Part shown: in pieces, positions 53,382-62,072 of the stretch
Layout of the letters: the number at the start of each line of letters is the position of its first letter
Position numbering within the stretch: position 1 is the first letter of the stretch
Assembly (NCBI GenBank): GCA_008363215.1
Contig: RHKP01000010.1
Span: 1 to 64,000 of the forward strand
DNA: 64,000 nt
Reading direction: 5' to 3'
From: Cyanobacteria bacterium CYA
GTDB taxonomy: Bacteria > Planctomycetota > Phycisphaerae > Phycisphaerales > UBA1924
The notes under the pieces: generated by a model
The model's input: only the letters and a program-made list of their open reading frames with translations
What the model was told of the DNA's origin: nothing
Database searches by the model: none
Translations under genes and position numbers: made by a program

Positions 53382-55691
53382 ATGATGCGTACGAGCAGCC
53401 TTGTCATCGCGATGGTCGCCGGTGCGGCGACGAATGTGGCGCTGGGACGGGCCGATCATCCGCAGGGCGGGGGGCAGGCGGCGTTCAAGGTGCCGCTGGA
53501 CGTGGTGCAGAACGGGCACGTGAAGAAGTTCAAGGCCGAGTCGCCCGACGCTGCTCAGACCCGCGCAGTCATGGTGTACGGCTCGACGGGGATCGAGGTG
53601 CCCGGATACGCGCTGCACAATCGCGTGCTGGTCAAGGGCGGCACACTGGAGCAGGTGCGCAAGGCGGCGTCGGCGCACGGGCAGGGCATCGTGATGCATG
53701 CTCCGACGGTGACGGCGACCGAACTGCCGGGCTGGTGGATCGTGGAAGCGTCGACGGTGCGCGAGGCGACGGAGATCGCCGAGGCGCTGCGTGCGACCGG
53801 GCAGTTCAGTTCTGTGTCCGTCGAGATCGACGATCCGCGTGAAGCGCGTGACCTGCCGACTGATCCGCTGGTCGCCGAACAGTGGCACCTTGAAAACACG
53901 ACGGCGCGCCCCGGTGACATCAACGCGTCGGCGGTGTACGCGATGGGATACACGGGGGCGGGCGTGGTGGTGGGCATCCTGGAGTCGTCGGACGACAACT
54001 TCCAGATCGATCACCCCGATCTGGCCGGAAACTGGAACCAGGCGCTGTCGCAGACGACCAATCCGTTCGGCACGCTGGACAGCCGTCAGCATCCCACGTC
54101 GGTGGCGGGGCTGGTGGCGGCGGTTGCGAACAACGGGATCGGCGGGGCGGGCGTGGCGTACGGTTCGACGATGGCACGTCTGCGCAACGGAACTCCGATC
54201 GTGCGCGGGCGCGCGCTGATGTGGAAGAACGACCAGGTGGCGATTCAGACCAACTCCTGGGGTCCGGCCAACCCGCCCTTCCTCTTCCCCGCTCACACGG
54301 AAGACAACTTCGTGATGGAGGCGATCGAACGCGCGAACATGTTCGGGCGCGGGGGCAAGGGTGTGATCTACATCTTTGCCTCAGGAAACGAGGGACCGAC
54401 CGATCGCGTGGACTACGAGCCTCTCGGATCGAGCCGTTTCTCGCTGGCCATCGGCGCGGTCGACGAAGGTCAGGAACTTGCGACCTACAGTCAGGGCGGA
54501 ACAAGCCTGACGGCGATGTGCTATTCGGGCCCGGATCTGCCCAGCCCGATTCGTCGTCGCATCACCACCACTGCTGCGGACAGTGACTACATCAACAGTT
54601 TCAGCGGGACCAGCGCGGCCGCACCGATCGCCGCCGGCATCGTGGCGCTGATGCTCGAAGCCAATCCGGGTCTGAGCGTGCGCGACATCCGGCACATCTT
54701 TGCCGATACGGCCATCCCCGCGGACTTTGTGAACGGCTCAGTGTACATGATGGGAGCCGGCTTCCCGCTGATGGGTGACTCGTGGTGGCAGGTGAATGGC
54801 GCCTTTACGCGTCACAGCGACGAGTACGGGTTCGGCATCATCGACGCCGAGGCCGCGGTCAACGCGGCCCTCACGTGGACCGGCAGCCCCGATCTTGAGG
54901 TGCTGGACACGTTCGTCGTGGCGCCGGCCGACGGCGATGTTCCGGCCGCCGAGTTCATCGAGTTCCCGGCCGAGAGCGGGTCGTACATCATCAACAACGT
55001 GCTGAGTTACGGAAGCGGCGGCTCGCTCACCGTGCCCTTCTGTGTCAAGCCCGAAATCCGCCTCGAAGCCATCGAGGTTGAAGTCACCATGACCGGCGAC
55101 TGGTCGGGCGACATCGAGATCCTGCTCATCAGCCCCTATGGCACGGTCTCGCCGCTGGCGCTGCCGCGTCCGGACCCCGGGTCGTACACGAACTACGTGT
55201 TCACGACGTACAAGCACTGGGACGAGTTGTCGGCCGGGGAGTGGTCGCTCCAGTTCACCGACTGGATTCCCGACGGGCCCTTCGACGTCGAAGACGCCAC
55301 GGTCGACCTGGCTCCCTACGGACTTGACGGCATCGCAGGCGCCGGTGAGAAGACGCTCACCGAGTATCGCATCAAGATGTACGGCACGGAAATCGCCAAC
55401 CCCGAGCCTTACCTGTGTGACATCAACGATCAGTCGTGCCCGGGAGACCTGAACGGCGACGGCATCGTCTCTCCGCTCGACCTCATCTTCTTCCTCAACT
55501 TGTACAACGCGGGTGATCCGTTCGCCGACATCAATGATGACGGGATCATCAACTACGACGACCTCCTCCAGTTCTTCAACTCCTTCCGCCCCGGCTTCTG
55601 CCCAAGTCCTGACAACGACGGGCCCGGCGGCCGCCCCTTCCCCGGCGGCAGCGACAACGGGCGCCCGATCACGCCGGGCGGCGCGGGCTAA
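53382..55691 (+). CDS. Secreted subtilase (S8) with P-domain and dockerin-like end
   Basis: 769 aa, signal peptide ([22 protein letters not shown]). Prodomain-like part to about residue 155, S8 domain to about 500, a kexin-type P-domain ([20 protein letters not shown] ... WSLQFTDW), then two EF-hand loops ([24 protein letters not shown]) and a Gly/Pro tail. Catalytic His ([10 protein letters not shown]237), oxyanion Asn (FASGNEG) and Ser (SGTSAAAP, about 410) are conserved. At the Asp position the sequence reads [11 protein letters not shown], placing Glu201 where Asp is expected. Secreted protease, or a pseudo-enzyme if Glu does not substitute. Confidence 0.88.
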   Translation: MMRTSSLVIAMVAGAATNVALGRADHPQGGGQAAFKVPLDVVQNGHVKKFKAESPDAAQTRAVMVYGSTGIEVPGYALHNRVLVKGGTLEQVRKAASAHGQGIVMHAPTVTATELPGWWIVEASTVREATEIAEALRATGQFSSVSVEIDDPREARDLPTDPLVAEQWHLENTTARPGDINASAVYAMGYTGAGVVVGILESSDDNFQIDHPDLAGNWNQALSQTTNPFGTLDSRQHPTSVAGLVAAVANNGIGGAGVAYGSTMARLRNGTPIVRGRALMWKNDQVAIQTNSWGPANPPFLFPAHTEDNFVMEAIERANMFGRGGKGVIYIFASGNEGPTDRVDYEPLGSSRFSLAIGAVDEGQELATYSQGGTSLTAMCYSGPDLPSPIRRRITTTAADSDYINSFSGTSAAAPIAAGIVALMLEANPGLSVRDIRHIFADTAIPADFVNGSVYMMGAGFPLMGDSWWQVNGAFTRHSDEYGFGIIDAEAAVNAALTWTGSPDLEVLDTFVVAPADGDVPAAEFIEFPAESGSYIINNVLSYGSGGSLTVPFCVKPEIRLEAIEVEVTMTGDWSGDIEILLISPYGTVSPLALPRPDPGSYTNYVFTTYKHWDELSAGEWSLQFTDWIPDGPFDVEDATVDLAPYGLDGIAGAGEKTLTEYRIKMYGTEIANPEPYLCDINDQSCPGDLNGDGIVSPLDLIFFLNLYNAGDPFADINDDGIINYDDLLQFFNSFRPGFCPSPDNDGPGGRPFPGGSDNGRPITPGGAG

Positions 55692-56049
55692 GTTTCGGAT
55701 AGGCCACGGGGCCGACACAGTTGCGTTGACCTGCGGGGCGGCTTGGGCCGCCCCGTTTCGTTTCCTGCCGCGTTGACGCTGACGTGAACGGACACGCGGC
55801 CAACAAACGAACGGCCATGCACCCGCCGACAACCGTGGAGCCCCATGCATCGTTGGGCGCAGGCGGAACGTACCCGGCGGGGTGCCCGAAAAAGGGCACT
55901 TCTGTCGCGTCCGCCGGGGCGCGAGCGGCCGGGGGCGGGGCCGGTGCGGCCTACAATCGCCGTCCCGCGCTGCGGTGTGGGTACGCGCAGCCGGTGGTTC
56001 AGCCTTTGATCGGTATTTTCCGGGGTGACTCGGGCGAGGAACGGGCACG
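55692..56049. other. 358-base spacer with terminator, upstream of pdhB
   Basis: Holds the subtilase terminator (55734-55758) and the presumed pdhB promoter region. No open reading frame or repeat is supported; a consensus promoter could not be placed. Confidence 0.4.
55734..55758 (+). terminator. Rho-independent terminator after the subtilase gene
   Basis: CGGGGCGGC/GCCGCCCCG with loop TTGG, followed by TTTCGTTT. It lies about 40 bases after the stop codon. Confidence 0.75.
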
Positions 56050-57114
56050 ATGACGTTGATTGACACGCAGATTCATCCGGCGGTGGGCGATTGGGATCTG
56101 CCCGATTTTTCCAGGCCTCTGCCCAGCAGGCAGGGCGAGCGACTCATCCAGTTCCGTGAGGCGCTGCGTGAGGCGATGAGCGAAGAGATGCGGCGCGACC
56201 GGCGGGTCTTCCTCCTCGGCGAGGAAGTGGCTGAGTATCACGGTGCATACAAGATCAGCCAGGGCATGCTCGAGGAGTTCGGGCCCAAGCGGGTCATCGA
56301 CACGCCAATTTCGGAGAACGGGTTTGCGGGCATGGCGATCGGGGCGGCCATGACGGGATTGCGCCCGATCGTGGAGTTCATGAGTTGGTCGTTCAGCCTG
56401 GTGGCCGCCGACCCGATTCTGAACAACGCGCCGAAGATGTTGTACATGTCGGGCGGGCAGTTCGGGTGTCCGATCGTGTTCCGCGGCAACGACGGCGCGG
56501 GCGGGCAGTTGGGCTCGACACACTCGTGGACGGTCGAGGGCATGTTCTCCAACGTGCCCGGGCTGAAGATGGCGATCCCCAGCAACCCGTATGATGCGAA
56601 GGGGCTGCTCAAGACGGCGATCCGAGACCCGGATCCGGTGTTCTTCCTCGAGAGCGAGCGCATGCTCGGGGACAAGGGGCACGTGCCGGAGGAGGAATAT
56701 TACATTCCCTTCGGGCAGGCGCATCTGGCGCGCGAGGGCGACGCGGTGACGCTGGTAAGTTTCGGACGGCCCGTGAACTTCTGCCTCGATGCGGCCGAGC
56801 AGTTGGCGGGCGAAGGGATCGAGTGTGACGTGCTGGATATGCGGACGATCCGCCCGCTGGACATCGATTCGATCGTCGAGAGCGTGCGTCGAACGAACCG
56901 CGTGGTGGTGGTGGACCAGTGCTGGCCGTTCGGATCCGTGGCCAGTGAGGTGATGGCGCAGATCTGCGAGCACGCGTTTGACTATCTCGACCATCAGCCG
57001 GTGCGTGTGAACACGCGGGATGTGCCGACGCCGTATGCGAAGGGGCTGGAGGCGGCGTATCTGCCGAACGCGGGGAGGATTATCGAGGCGGTGCGACGGA
57101 TCGTGAGGCAGTAG
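56050..57114 (+). CDS. pdhB: Pyruvate dehydrogenase E1 component, beta subunit
   Basis: 354 aa. With E1-alpha it forms the thiamine-diphosphate-dependent decarboxylase of the PDH complex. Motifs: LIQFREALREAMSEEMRRD, LLGEEVAEYHGAYKISQG (ThDP-activating Glu), DTPISENGFAGMAIGAAMTG, HSWTVEGMFSNVPGLK and the C-terminal transketolase-C domain DVLDMRTIRPLDIDSI. A 42-residue N-terminal extension precedes the domain. E1-alpha and E3 are not in the window. The E2 gene follows, but a four-helix-bundle remnant and repeats lie between. Confidence 0.93.
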   Translation: MTLIDTQIHPAVGDWDLPDFSRPLPSRQGERLIQFREALREAMSEEMRRDRRVFLLGEEVAEYHGAYKISQGMLEEFGPKRVIDTPISENGFAGMAIGAAMTGLRPIVEFMSWSFSLVAADPILNNAPKMLYMSGGQFGCPIVFRGNDGAGGQLGSTHSWTVEGMFSNVPGLKMAIPSNPYDAKGLLKTAIRDPDPVFFLESERMLGDKGHVPEEEYYIPFGQAHLAREGDAVTLVSFGRPVNFCLDAAEQLAGEGIECDVLDMRTIRPLDIDSIVESVRRTNRVVVVDQCWPFGSVASEVMAQICEHAFDYLDHQPVRVNTRDVPTPYAKGLEAAYLPNAGRIIEAVRRIVRQ

Positions 57115-57149
57115 AAAAACAACAGAACAGCAAAGCAGCAGAACAGCAC
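57115..57149 (+). repeat. AGCAAAGCAGC repeat, left flank of the four-helix-bundle remnant
   Basis: AACAGAACAGCAAAGCAGCA and AGAACAGCAC lie between the pdhB stop codon and the remnant's ATG. The same style of unit occurs in inverse orientation at 57525-57571 on the other side. Confidence 0.65.
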
Positions 57150-57524
57150 ATGGGACGGCTGGACGAACAATTGCTGGGTTGGGCGGAAGCGCTCTGTGGT
57201 CGCGTCGTTCGAGTCGCCGAAGCGGTGGCGAAGGATGGTGCTTCGCGACGGATTGCTGATCACACGCTGAGCAGCGGCACGGCAGTCGGCGCCAATCTGT
57301 TCGAGGCGGACGAGGCCCTGAGTCGCGCCGCCTTGGTAGAGTGCCTTGCGATCAGCGTGATGGAGTTGAATGAGACGTGATTCTGGGTTCTCCTGATCGG
57401 ACGGCACGGGTGGGTGTGGGTGGCTCGGATCGAGGAGCTCGAGGCCGAGTCGATCGAGTTGAAGCGAATACTTGGTACCATGATCGCGAAGGTGAAGGCC
57501 GCCAATCGCGCCAAGGTCGACTGA
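57150..57524 (+). pseudogene. Four-helix-bundle protein (S23/IVP type) with a premature TGA
   Basis: The first 76 codons encode helices of the four-helix-bundle (23S rRNA intervening-sequence-protein) family, with the signature ASRRIADHTLSSGTAVGANL, EADEALSRAALVECLAISVM and ELNET. A TGA at 57378-57380 stands where the family has an Arg (ELNETR-WL). The same frame then continues FWVLLIGRHGWVWVARIEEL and EAESIELKRILGTMIAKVKA to a second TGA at 57522, the family's normal C-terminal helix. One CGA to TGA change explains this. Total length of about 124 codons is normal. Confidence 0.8.
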
Positions 57525-57571
57525 CGAGAATTGCTGCTTTGGTGCTTTGCGGTATTGCTGCTTTGAGGATT
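57525..57571 (-). repeat. AGCAAAGCAGC repeat, right flank (inverse)
   Basis: ATTGCTGCTTTGGTGCTTTG and GTATTGCTGCTTTGAGGA; on the minus strand this reads CAAAGCAGCAAT units. With 57115-57149 it forms an imperfect inverted pair around the pseudogene. Its last bases (GAGGA, 57565-57569) serve as the likely ribosome-binding site of the E2 gene. Confidence 0.65.
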
Positions 57572-57575
57572 CCAC

Positions 57576-59048
57576 ATGCCTGTTGAAATCACCATGCCCC
57601 GGCTGTCCGACACCATGGAAAAGGGAACCGTTGTCTCCTGGCACGTCAAGGAGGGTGACACGGTTTCCTCCGGCGACGTCATCGCCGACATCGAGACCGA
57701 CAAGGCCACCATGGAGTTGCAGACCTTCGACGACGGCACCGTCGCGAAGTTGGCGGTGGGCGAAGGTTCGCAGGTGCCGGTGGGCACCACGATCCTGATC
57801 CTCACGGGCAAGGGCGAAAGCGTGGAAGATGCGGCCAGGGGCGATGGGGGCGAGGCGGCTGAGAAACCGGGCAAGCCGCGCGAGCAGCACACCCCGGGAG
57901 CACGCGTGCGCAGCAACGAGCCCGATGAGGACGACGGCGTGAAGCGCGCCATCGAAGGCGTCGGGTTCCATCGGCGCGTGGTCGACGCGGCCGAACACGG
58001 AGTCTCGAACGTGGTGGCGCGGACGCACCGCAGCGCCAGCGGCGGCGGGCGGAGCGAATCGGGCGGATCGAGCGGCGGGCGCGTGTTCGCCAGTCCGCTG
58101 GCACGCAAGATCGCGGCCGAGGAAGGTGTCTCGCTCGAAGGCCTGACCGGCACCGGCCCGGGCGGACGGATTGTGCGAAAGGATGTCGAGGAGGCGCTGG
58201 CGGCCGGAGTCCCCGGAGCAGGGGCCGAGGGCGCTTCCGGGCGGACGACGAGCAGTTCGGCCGGCCGGCGCGAAGAGCGTGCAGCCCCGCGCCCGGGTGT
58301 GACGCTGCCCCCGCGCGGCGCGGCGCTGGAAGAGAAGACGGTTCCGCTGTCGGGCATGCGTGAGACCATCGCCAAGCGCCTCGTGGAATCGAAGACGACC
58401 ATTCCGCATTACCAGGTGACGGTGTCGGTGCGGATGGACGCACTGATGGACCTGCGCGAGCAGTTGAATGAGCAACTCGAGTCGCAGGGCGTCAAACTGA
58501 GCGTCAACGACTTCCTCGTGCGGGCCTGTGCACTGGCGATGCACCAGCACCCGTATGTCAACAGTTCGTGGGAGCCCAAGGGCCCGGCCATCAAACTGCA
58601 CGGGCGGGTCAACATCGGTGTGGCGATCGCGCTGCCGGAGGAGCGCGGCGGCGGGCTGGTGGTGGCGACGCTGCGCGATGCGGACCACGCCGGACTGCGG
58701 CAGATTTCGGGCGAGACGCGGCGACTGGCCAAGAAGGCGCGCGAGAAGGGCCTGACCCTCGACGAAATGGCCGACGCGACGTTCACAATCTCGAACCTGG
58801 GGATGTTCGGCGTCGATCACTTCACGGCCATCATCAATCCGCCCAACGTGGCGATTCTGGCAGTGGGTTGCGCAATCGAGAAGCCGTTCATCGAGTACGG
58901 CCAGGACGGCCAGCCGGAACTGGTGGTCGGGCATGAGATGGCGATGACGATGTCGAGCGACCACCGCGTGGTCGACGGCGCAATGGCGGCTGCGTATCTC
59001 AACACAGTGAAGGAACTGCTGGAAAGCCCCGCGGCGCTGCTGGTGTAA
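57576..59048 (+). CDS. pdhC: Pyruvate dehydrogenase E2, dihydrolipoyl acetyltransferase
   Basis: 490 aa with one lipoyl domain (lipoylated Lys43 in IETDKATMELQ), a long Gly/Ser/Arg-rich linker, an E3-binding domain (ASPLARKIAAEEGVSLEGL, TGPGGRIVRKDVEEAL, about residues 170-207) and the catalytic domain (TISNLGMFGVDHFTAIINPP; SSDHRVVDGAM near 460, the His-Asp-Gly active site). It transfers acetyl groups to CoA. GAGGA 6 bases before the ATG belongs to the upstream repeat. The linker carries the His/Arg-rich stretch GVGFHRRVVDAAEHGVSNVV. Confidence 0.95.
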   Translation: MPVEITMPRLSDTMEKGTVVSWHVKEGDTVSSGDVIADIETDKATMELQTFDDGTVAKLAVGEGSQVPVGTTILILTGKGESVEDAARGDGGEAAEKPGKPREQHTPGARVRSNEPDEDDGVKRAIEGVGFHRRVVDAAEHGVSNVVARTHRSASGGGRSESGGSSGGRVFASPLARKIAAEEGVSLEGLTGTGPGGRIVRKDVEEALAAGVPGAGAEGASGRTTSSSAGRREERAAPRPGVTLPPRGAALEEKTVPLSGMRETIAKRLVESKTTIPHYQVTVSVRMDALMDLREQLNEQLESQGVKLSVNDFLVRACALAMHQHPYVNSSWEPKGPAIKLHGRVNIGVAIALPEERGGGLVVATLRDADHAGLRQISGETRRLAKKAREKGLTLDEMADATFTISNLGMFGVDHFTAIINPPNVAILAVGCAIEKPFIEYGQDGQPELVVGHEMAMTMSSDHRVVDGAMAAAYLNTVKELLESPAALLV

Positions 59049-59333
59049 GCGGCGATGGACGCCGGGGCGCGACACGCACGGCGGCGGGTCCGGTTCTTGA
59101 TGGGATCGGCGGCTGCGCTGATGGTGTCGATCACGCTCACGCCGACGCCGGTTATGAAGTGCTGGCGTTGTCCTTCACGCGGGTGATGAGTCCGGTGGCC
59201 GAGTTTTGCGAGCGCGAGATGCGGCCGGTGGAGTAGAAATTCACAAGGCGGCGGAGGCAGGGGCTCGGGCAGTCGCAGTATCCGTGCCTCCGCGTGCGCC
59301 CTTGCCGATTGCCGACGCGCCACTCGCGACCAC
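59049..59333. other. 285-base spacer between E2 and the MDR gene
   Basis: CGGAGGCA (59252-59259) pairs with TGCCTCCG (59285-59292), a possible stem between convergent genes. A short plus-strand frame from ATG 59055 (about 43 codons, Arg-rich then hydrophobic) is visible, but there is no other support for it. Confidence 0.35.
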
Positions 59334-60326
59334 TCATACCTCCATCACCACGAACATCGCGCCGGGTTCTGAGGCGACGCGGAGGGCTTCCATCGCGTCG
59401 TCGAAGCGGAAGCGGCGGGTGATGAGGGAGACCAGATCAATCGGCTGGCGCGAAAGCACCGAGAGCGCCTCGGACATGTTGCCGCAGCGGGCGCCGAGCA
59501 GTTCGATCTCGTTGAGGATCACCGGGGTGAGGTTGGGCCCGTGCCCGGTCGACTCGGCGTCGGGGGTGGGCAGGACGGGGCTGCGCAGGACGATGCGTCC
59601 TCGGGGGCGGACCATCTGCATGGCGCGGGCCACCGACGCCGCCTCGCCGGTGCACTCGATGACGATGTCCTGGTCCTGGCGCAGGCCGGCCTCGTCGACG
59701 GCGCGATGCTTGATCTGCCACTTGTCACACAGGGCGAGGCGCTGCGGGCTGGTGCCGAGCACGCGGACCGAGGCGTTGAGGCGCGTCATGAGTTGGGCCG
59801 AGAGCAGCGCGACGGGGTCGTCGCCGATGATGGTGACGTAGGGCTTGCCCTCGATGCGCGTGATGCGGCTGGCGTGGAGAGCGGCGGCGAGCGGTTCGAT
59901 GAGCACCGCCTGTTCGTCGGAGATGGTCTCCGGGACCGGGATCAGGTTGTGCAGCGGGATGCCGAAGCGATCGGCAAAGCACCCGTCCATGTGGCGCAGC
60001 CCGAGGATGCGGCGCTCGTGGGCGTGGTTGCCCAGCCCGCGGCGCGCAAGGTCGGACTCGGGGGGGACGATGTTGATGGAGCCGACGACGCGGCGCCCGC
60101 GGATCTGCTCGCCCCCACCCGCGTCGGGGCGGACCTGCTCGACGGTGCCGACGAAGAGGTGCCCGAAGACGCCGCGATGGGGGATGCGCCCCTTGACGAG
60201 CGCGAGGTCGGTGGAGTCGATGGCCAGCAGCGTGGGGTGGACCAGGGCCCAGCCGGGCTGGAGCGTCGGCTCGGGATGGTTGCGCGCCAGTCGCGGGGTG
60301 GTGCCGTCAAACGTCAGGGCGCGCAC
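59334..60326 (-). CDS. Medium-chain dehydrogenase/reductase-like protein without zinc ligands
   Basis: 330 aa from GTG 60326, chosen because GGAGG lies 6 bases upstream; a TTG at 60347 is the longer option. The fold markers of the alcohol dehydrogenase superfamily are present: GVFGHLFVGTVEQV, LIEPLAAALHAS, and the Rossmann part around YVTIIGDDPVALLSAQLM, DIVIECTGEAASVARAMQMV and RPRGRIVL. The catalytic-zinc Glu of GHE is Leu here, the usual Cys ligand is missing and the nucleotide-binding GxGxxG is changed to IIGDDPVA. It may be an altered oxidoreductase or a non-catalytic derivative. Substrate unknown. Confidence 0.75.
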   Translation of the reverse strand: MRALTFDGTTPRLARNHPEPTLQPGWALVHPTLLAIDSTDLALVKGRIPHRGVFGHLFVGTVEQVRPDAGGGEQIRGRRVVGSINIVPPESDLARRGLGNHAHERRILGLRHMDGCFADRFGIPLHNLIPVPETISDEQAVLIEPLAAALHASRITRIEGKPYVTIIGDDPVALLSAQLMTRLNASVRVLGTSPQRLALCDKWQIKHRAVDEAGLRQDQDIVIECTGEAASVARAMQMVRPRGRIVLRSPVLPTPDAESTGHGPNLTPVILNEIELLGARCGNMSEALSVLSRQPIDLVSLITRRFRFDDAMEALRVASEPGAMFVVMEV

Positions 60327-60347
60327 GGGGAGCCTCCATAAGGGCAA

Positions 60348-60481
60348 GATCGGGCGGGCGGCGCAGGAGGCGTGAGAAATGGGGAGGAGGCATCAGGGAT
60401 GAGGGACTGGGCAGCAGAAGAAGGCAATAGGGAGAAGGCAGCAGGCAGCGGGGAGTAGGAGAAGGTCGAGGGCGGGGCCGG
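60348..60481 (-). repeat. Purine-rich tract of short degenerate units
   Basis: On the minus strand the tract reads as many short words ending in CCC or TGCC (CCCTCATCCC, TGCCTTCTCCC, CTATTGCCTTC, CTACTCCCC). Similar tracts of CCCTATTCCC type are found between genes in many planctomycetes. No gene. Confidence 0.5.
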
Positions 60482-61273
60482 CTATTCGATGGCCGGGGAC
60501 ATGCCCACGGGCAGCGAGGCCGACTCGTTGGGGGGGTTGGGGACGAAGGGGAGGTACTCGATCCAGCGGTAGTCGCGGTAGAAAGCGGGGTACATGTAGG
60601 CCGAGCGAGCGGCAAAGAGCGAGTCGGCCTGCTGGGTCCACCCGACCCACCCGGCGATGTCGACGCCGAAGTCCTGCCCGGTGAGGGTGCGCAGGCTGGA
60701 GCGTGCGGCCTCGTTGACGCCGAGGTTGGGGTCGTCCAGGGCGGCGATGAGGGCGTCGATGATGCGTGATTCGGGATACTGACCCAGCGCACGGGCAGCC
60801 TCGGCGCGCACGAGTTCGTTCTCCTCGTTCTCCATGCGTGTGCGGACGATGAGCGGCTCGACGGCGATGGGGTTGTGGATGCGCTGGAGTGCGCGGGCTG
60901 AATCGAGGCGGACGATGGGATCTTCGTCGTCCAGCGTGTCGATCAGCAGCGGTACGTGCTCGGGGCTGCCGTGCAGCGCGAGCCCGCGCACTCCCGCGGC
61001 CCGCACGCCCGCGTCGGCGTCGTTGATCGCGTCGACGTACAACTGCATGTAGACCGGCTCGCCGCCGAAGGGCTGGTTGGCCAGGATCATGATGCCGCGG
61101 TAGCGGTCGTTGGCGTTGTACTCATTGACAGCCCACTCCGCGGCGTCGGTGATGGAGGGCCCGCGCGCCAGCGCGAGAATGCTCTTGGCGCCGCGGGCGT
61201 CTTCAAAGGCATCGCACCCTGCCAGGAACAGGGCGGAGCAGGCAAAGGCGATGAGGGCTGGTCGAAACGGCAT
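60482..61273 (-). CDS. HEAT-repeat lipoprotein
   Basis: 263 aa with lipoprotein signal (IAFACSALFLAGC). The mature part consists of HEAT/PBS-type helical pairs: DAINDADAGVRAAGVRGLAL, TLDDEDPIVRLDSARALQRI, NELVRAEAARALGQYPESRI, ALDDPNLGVNEAARSSLRTL. It ends with a Trp/Tyr-rich segment (GWVGWTQQADSLFAARSAYM). Likely a protein-binding scaffold on the membrane surface. ATG 61273 is chosen because the signal starts there. The Pro-rich membrane protein gene lies 19 bases upstream. Confidence 0.8.
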   Translation of the reverse strand: MPFRPALIAFACSALFLAGCDAFEDARGAKSILALARGPSITDAAEWAVNEYNANDRYRGIMILANQPFGGEPVYMQLYVDAINDADAGVRAAGVRGLALHGSPEHVPLLIDTLDDEDPIVRLDSARALQRIHNPIAVEPLIVRTRMENEENELVRAEAARALGQYPESRIIDALIAALDDPNLGVNEAARSSLRTLTGQDFGVDIAGWVGWTQQADSLFAARSAYMYPAFYRDYRWIEYLPFVPNPPNESASLPVGMSPAIE

Positions 61274-61292
61274 GGAGCGACACTGTACGCGA

Positions 61293-62063
61293 TCAGAGGG
61301 GGTGCTCGCGCAGGCTGACCGGAGGCTCAAGAACCTCCTTGAGGATGAACGCCGCCCGGAGCGAGCGGGTATCCAGCCGGAGCGGGTCGATGGGCGTCGT
61401 CGTGGCAGAGGCAGGGCGCGGTGAGGCGGCCGAGCCGGCGCTGAGTGGCGTGCTCGGGGGCGCGATGTGCGAGAGAGGCTGGGCGGGAGACTGGGTGGGA
61501 GTCAGGGCGAGCGGTTCGGGCTCTGGCGGGCGCTGGCGAGAGGCCAGTTCGCGGCGACGCGATTCGAGCACCTGGGCACGGCGCTGGGCCGGCGTGAGCG
61601 ACGGACGCCCGGAACCGGGAAGCGGAGTCGGCGCCGGTCGCGGAGACTGCGTGCTCTGCGGCGGGCGAGGCGACGCGGTGCCCTGATTCGGGCGATACGT
61701 CGCGGGCCCGACGGGCGGGGGCGCGGGAACCGGCCTGGGTCCGGGCGGCCTGCGCACCGGAGCCCGCTGCGGCACACGCACCTGCGGCGGGGGAGCCTGG
61801 GCCTGGCGCTGGCGCGCGATTTCGGCCTGACGACGGCGGACGATCTCAGCCAGGCGCTGCTCGGCCGTCTGCGGCGGCTGGGGAGCGGGCTGATCGGGAA
61901 CACGCCCGGTGCGCAATGCCTCGATCCGCCGACGCTCGACTTCCATCTGGTAGCGACGCTTGGCGCGCTCTTCGGCCAGTTTGCGCGCCACCCACGCGAA
62001 CACGCTGAAGCCGATGAACATCGCGAAGACGATGAACTGGATGTAGTTCTGCCACTGTCCCAC
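61293..62063 (-). CDS. Membrane-anchored Pro-rich protein
   Basis: 256 aa. N-terminal membrane segment (YIQFIVFAMFIGFSVFAWVA), a charged helix (KLAEERAKRRYQMEVERRRI, then RLAEIVRRRQAEIARQRQAQ), then a long Pro/Arg/Ala-rich disordered region to about residue 215. The C-terminus is a short ordered segment (LRLDTRSLRAAFILKEVLEP). Such proteins often tether complexes. It lies 9 bases after the ABC ATPase gene. Function unknown. Confidence 0.65.
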   Translation of the reverse strand: MGQWQNYIQFIVFAMFIGFSVFAWVARKLAEERAKRRYQMEVERRRIEALRTGRVPDQPAPQPPQTAEQRLAEIVRRRQAEIARQRQAQAPPPQVRVPQRAPVRRPPGPRPVPAPPPVGPATYRPNQGTASPRPPQSTQSPRPAPTPLPGSGRPSLTPAQRRAQVLESRRRELASRQRPPEPEPLALTPTQSPAQPLSHIAPPSTPLSAGSAASPRPASATTTPIDPLRLDTRSLRAAFILKEVLEPPVSLREHPL

Positions 62064-62072
62064 GGAGAGAGT

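Noticed and set aside
57378-57380. TGA in the four-helix-bundle gene as a possible selenocysteine codon
   Set aside because: The family has Arg here, no selenocysteine-related gene is in the window, and no clear insertion hairpin follows. A CGA to TGA mutation is simpler.
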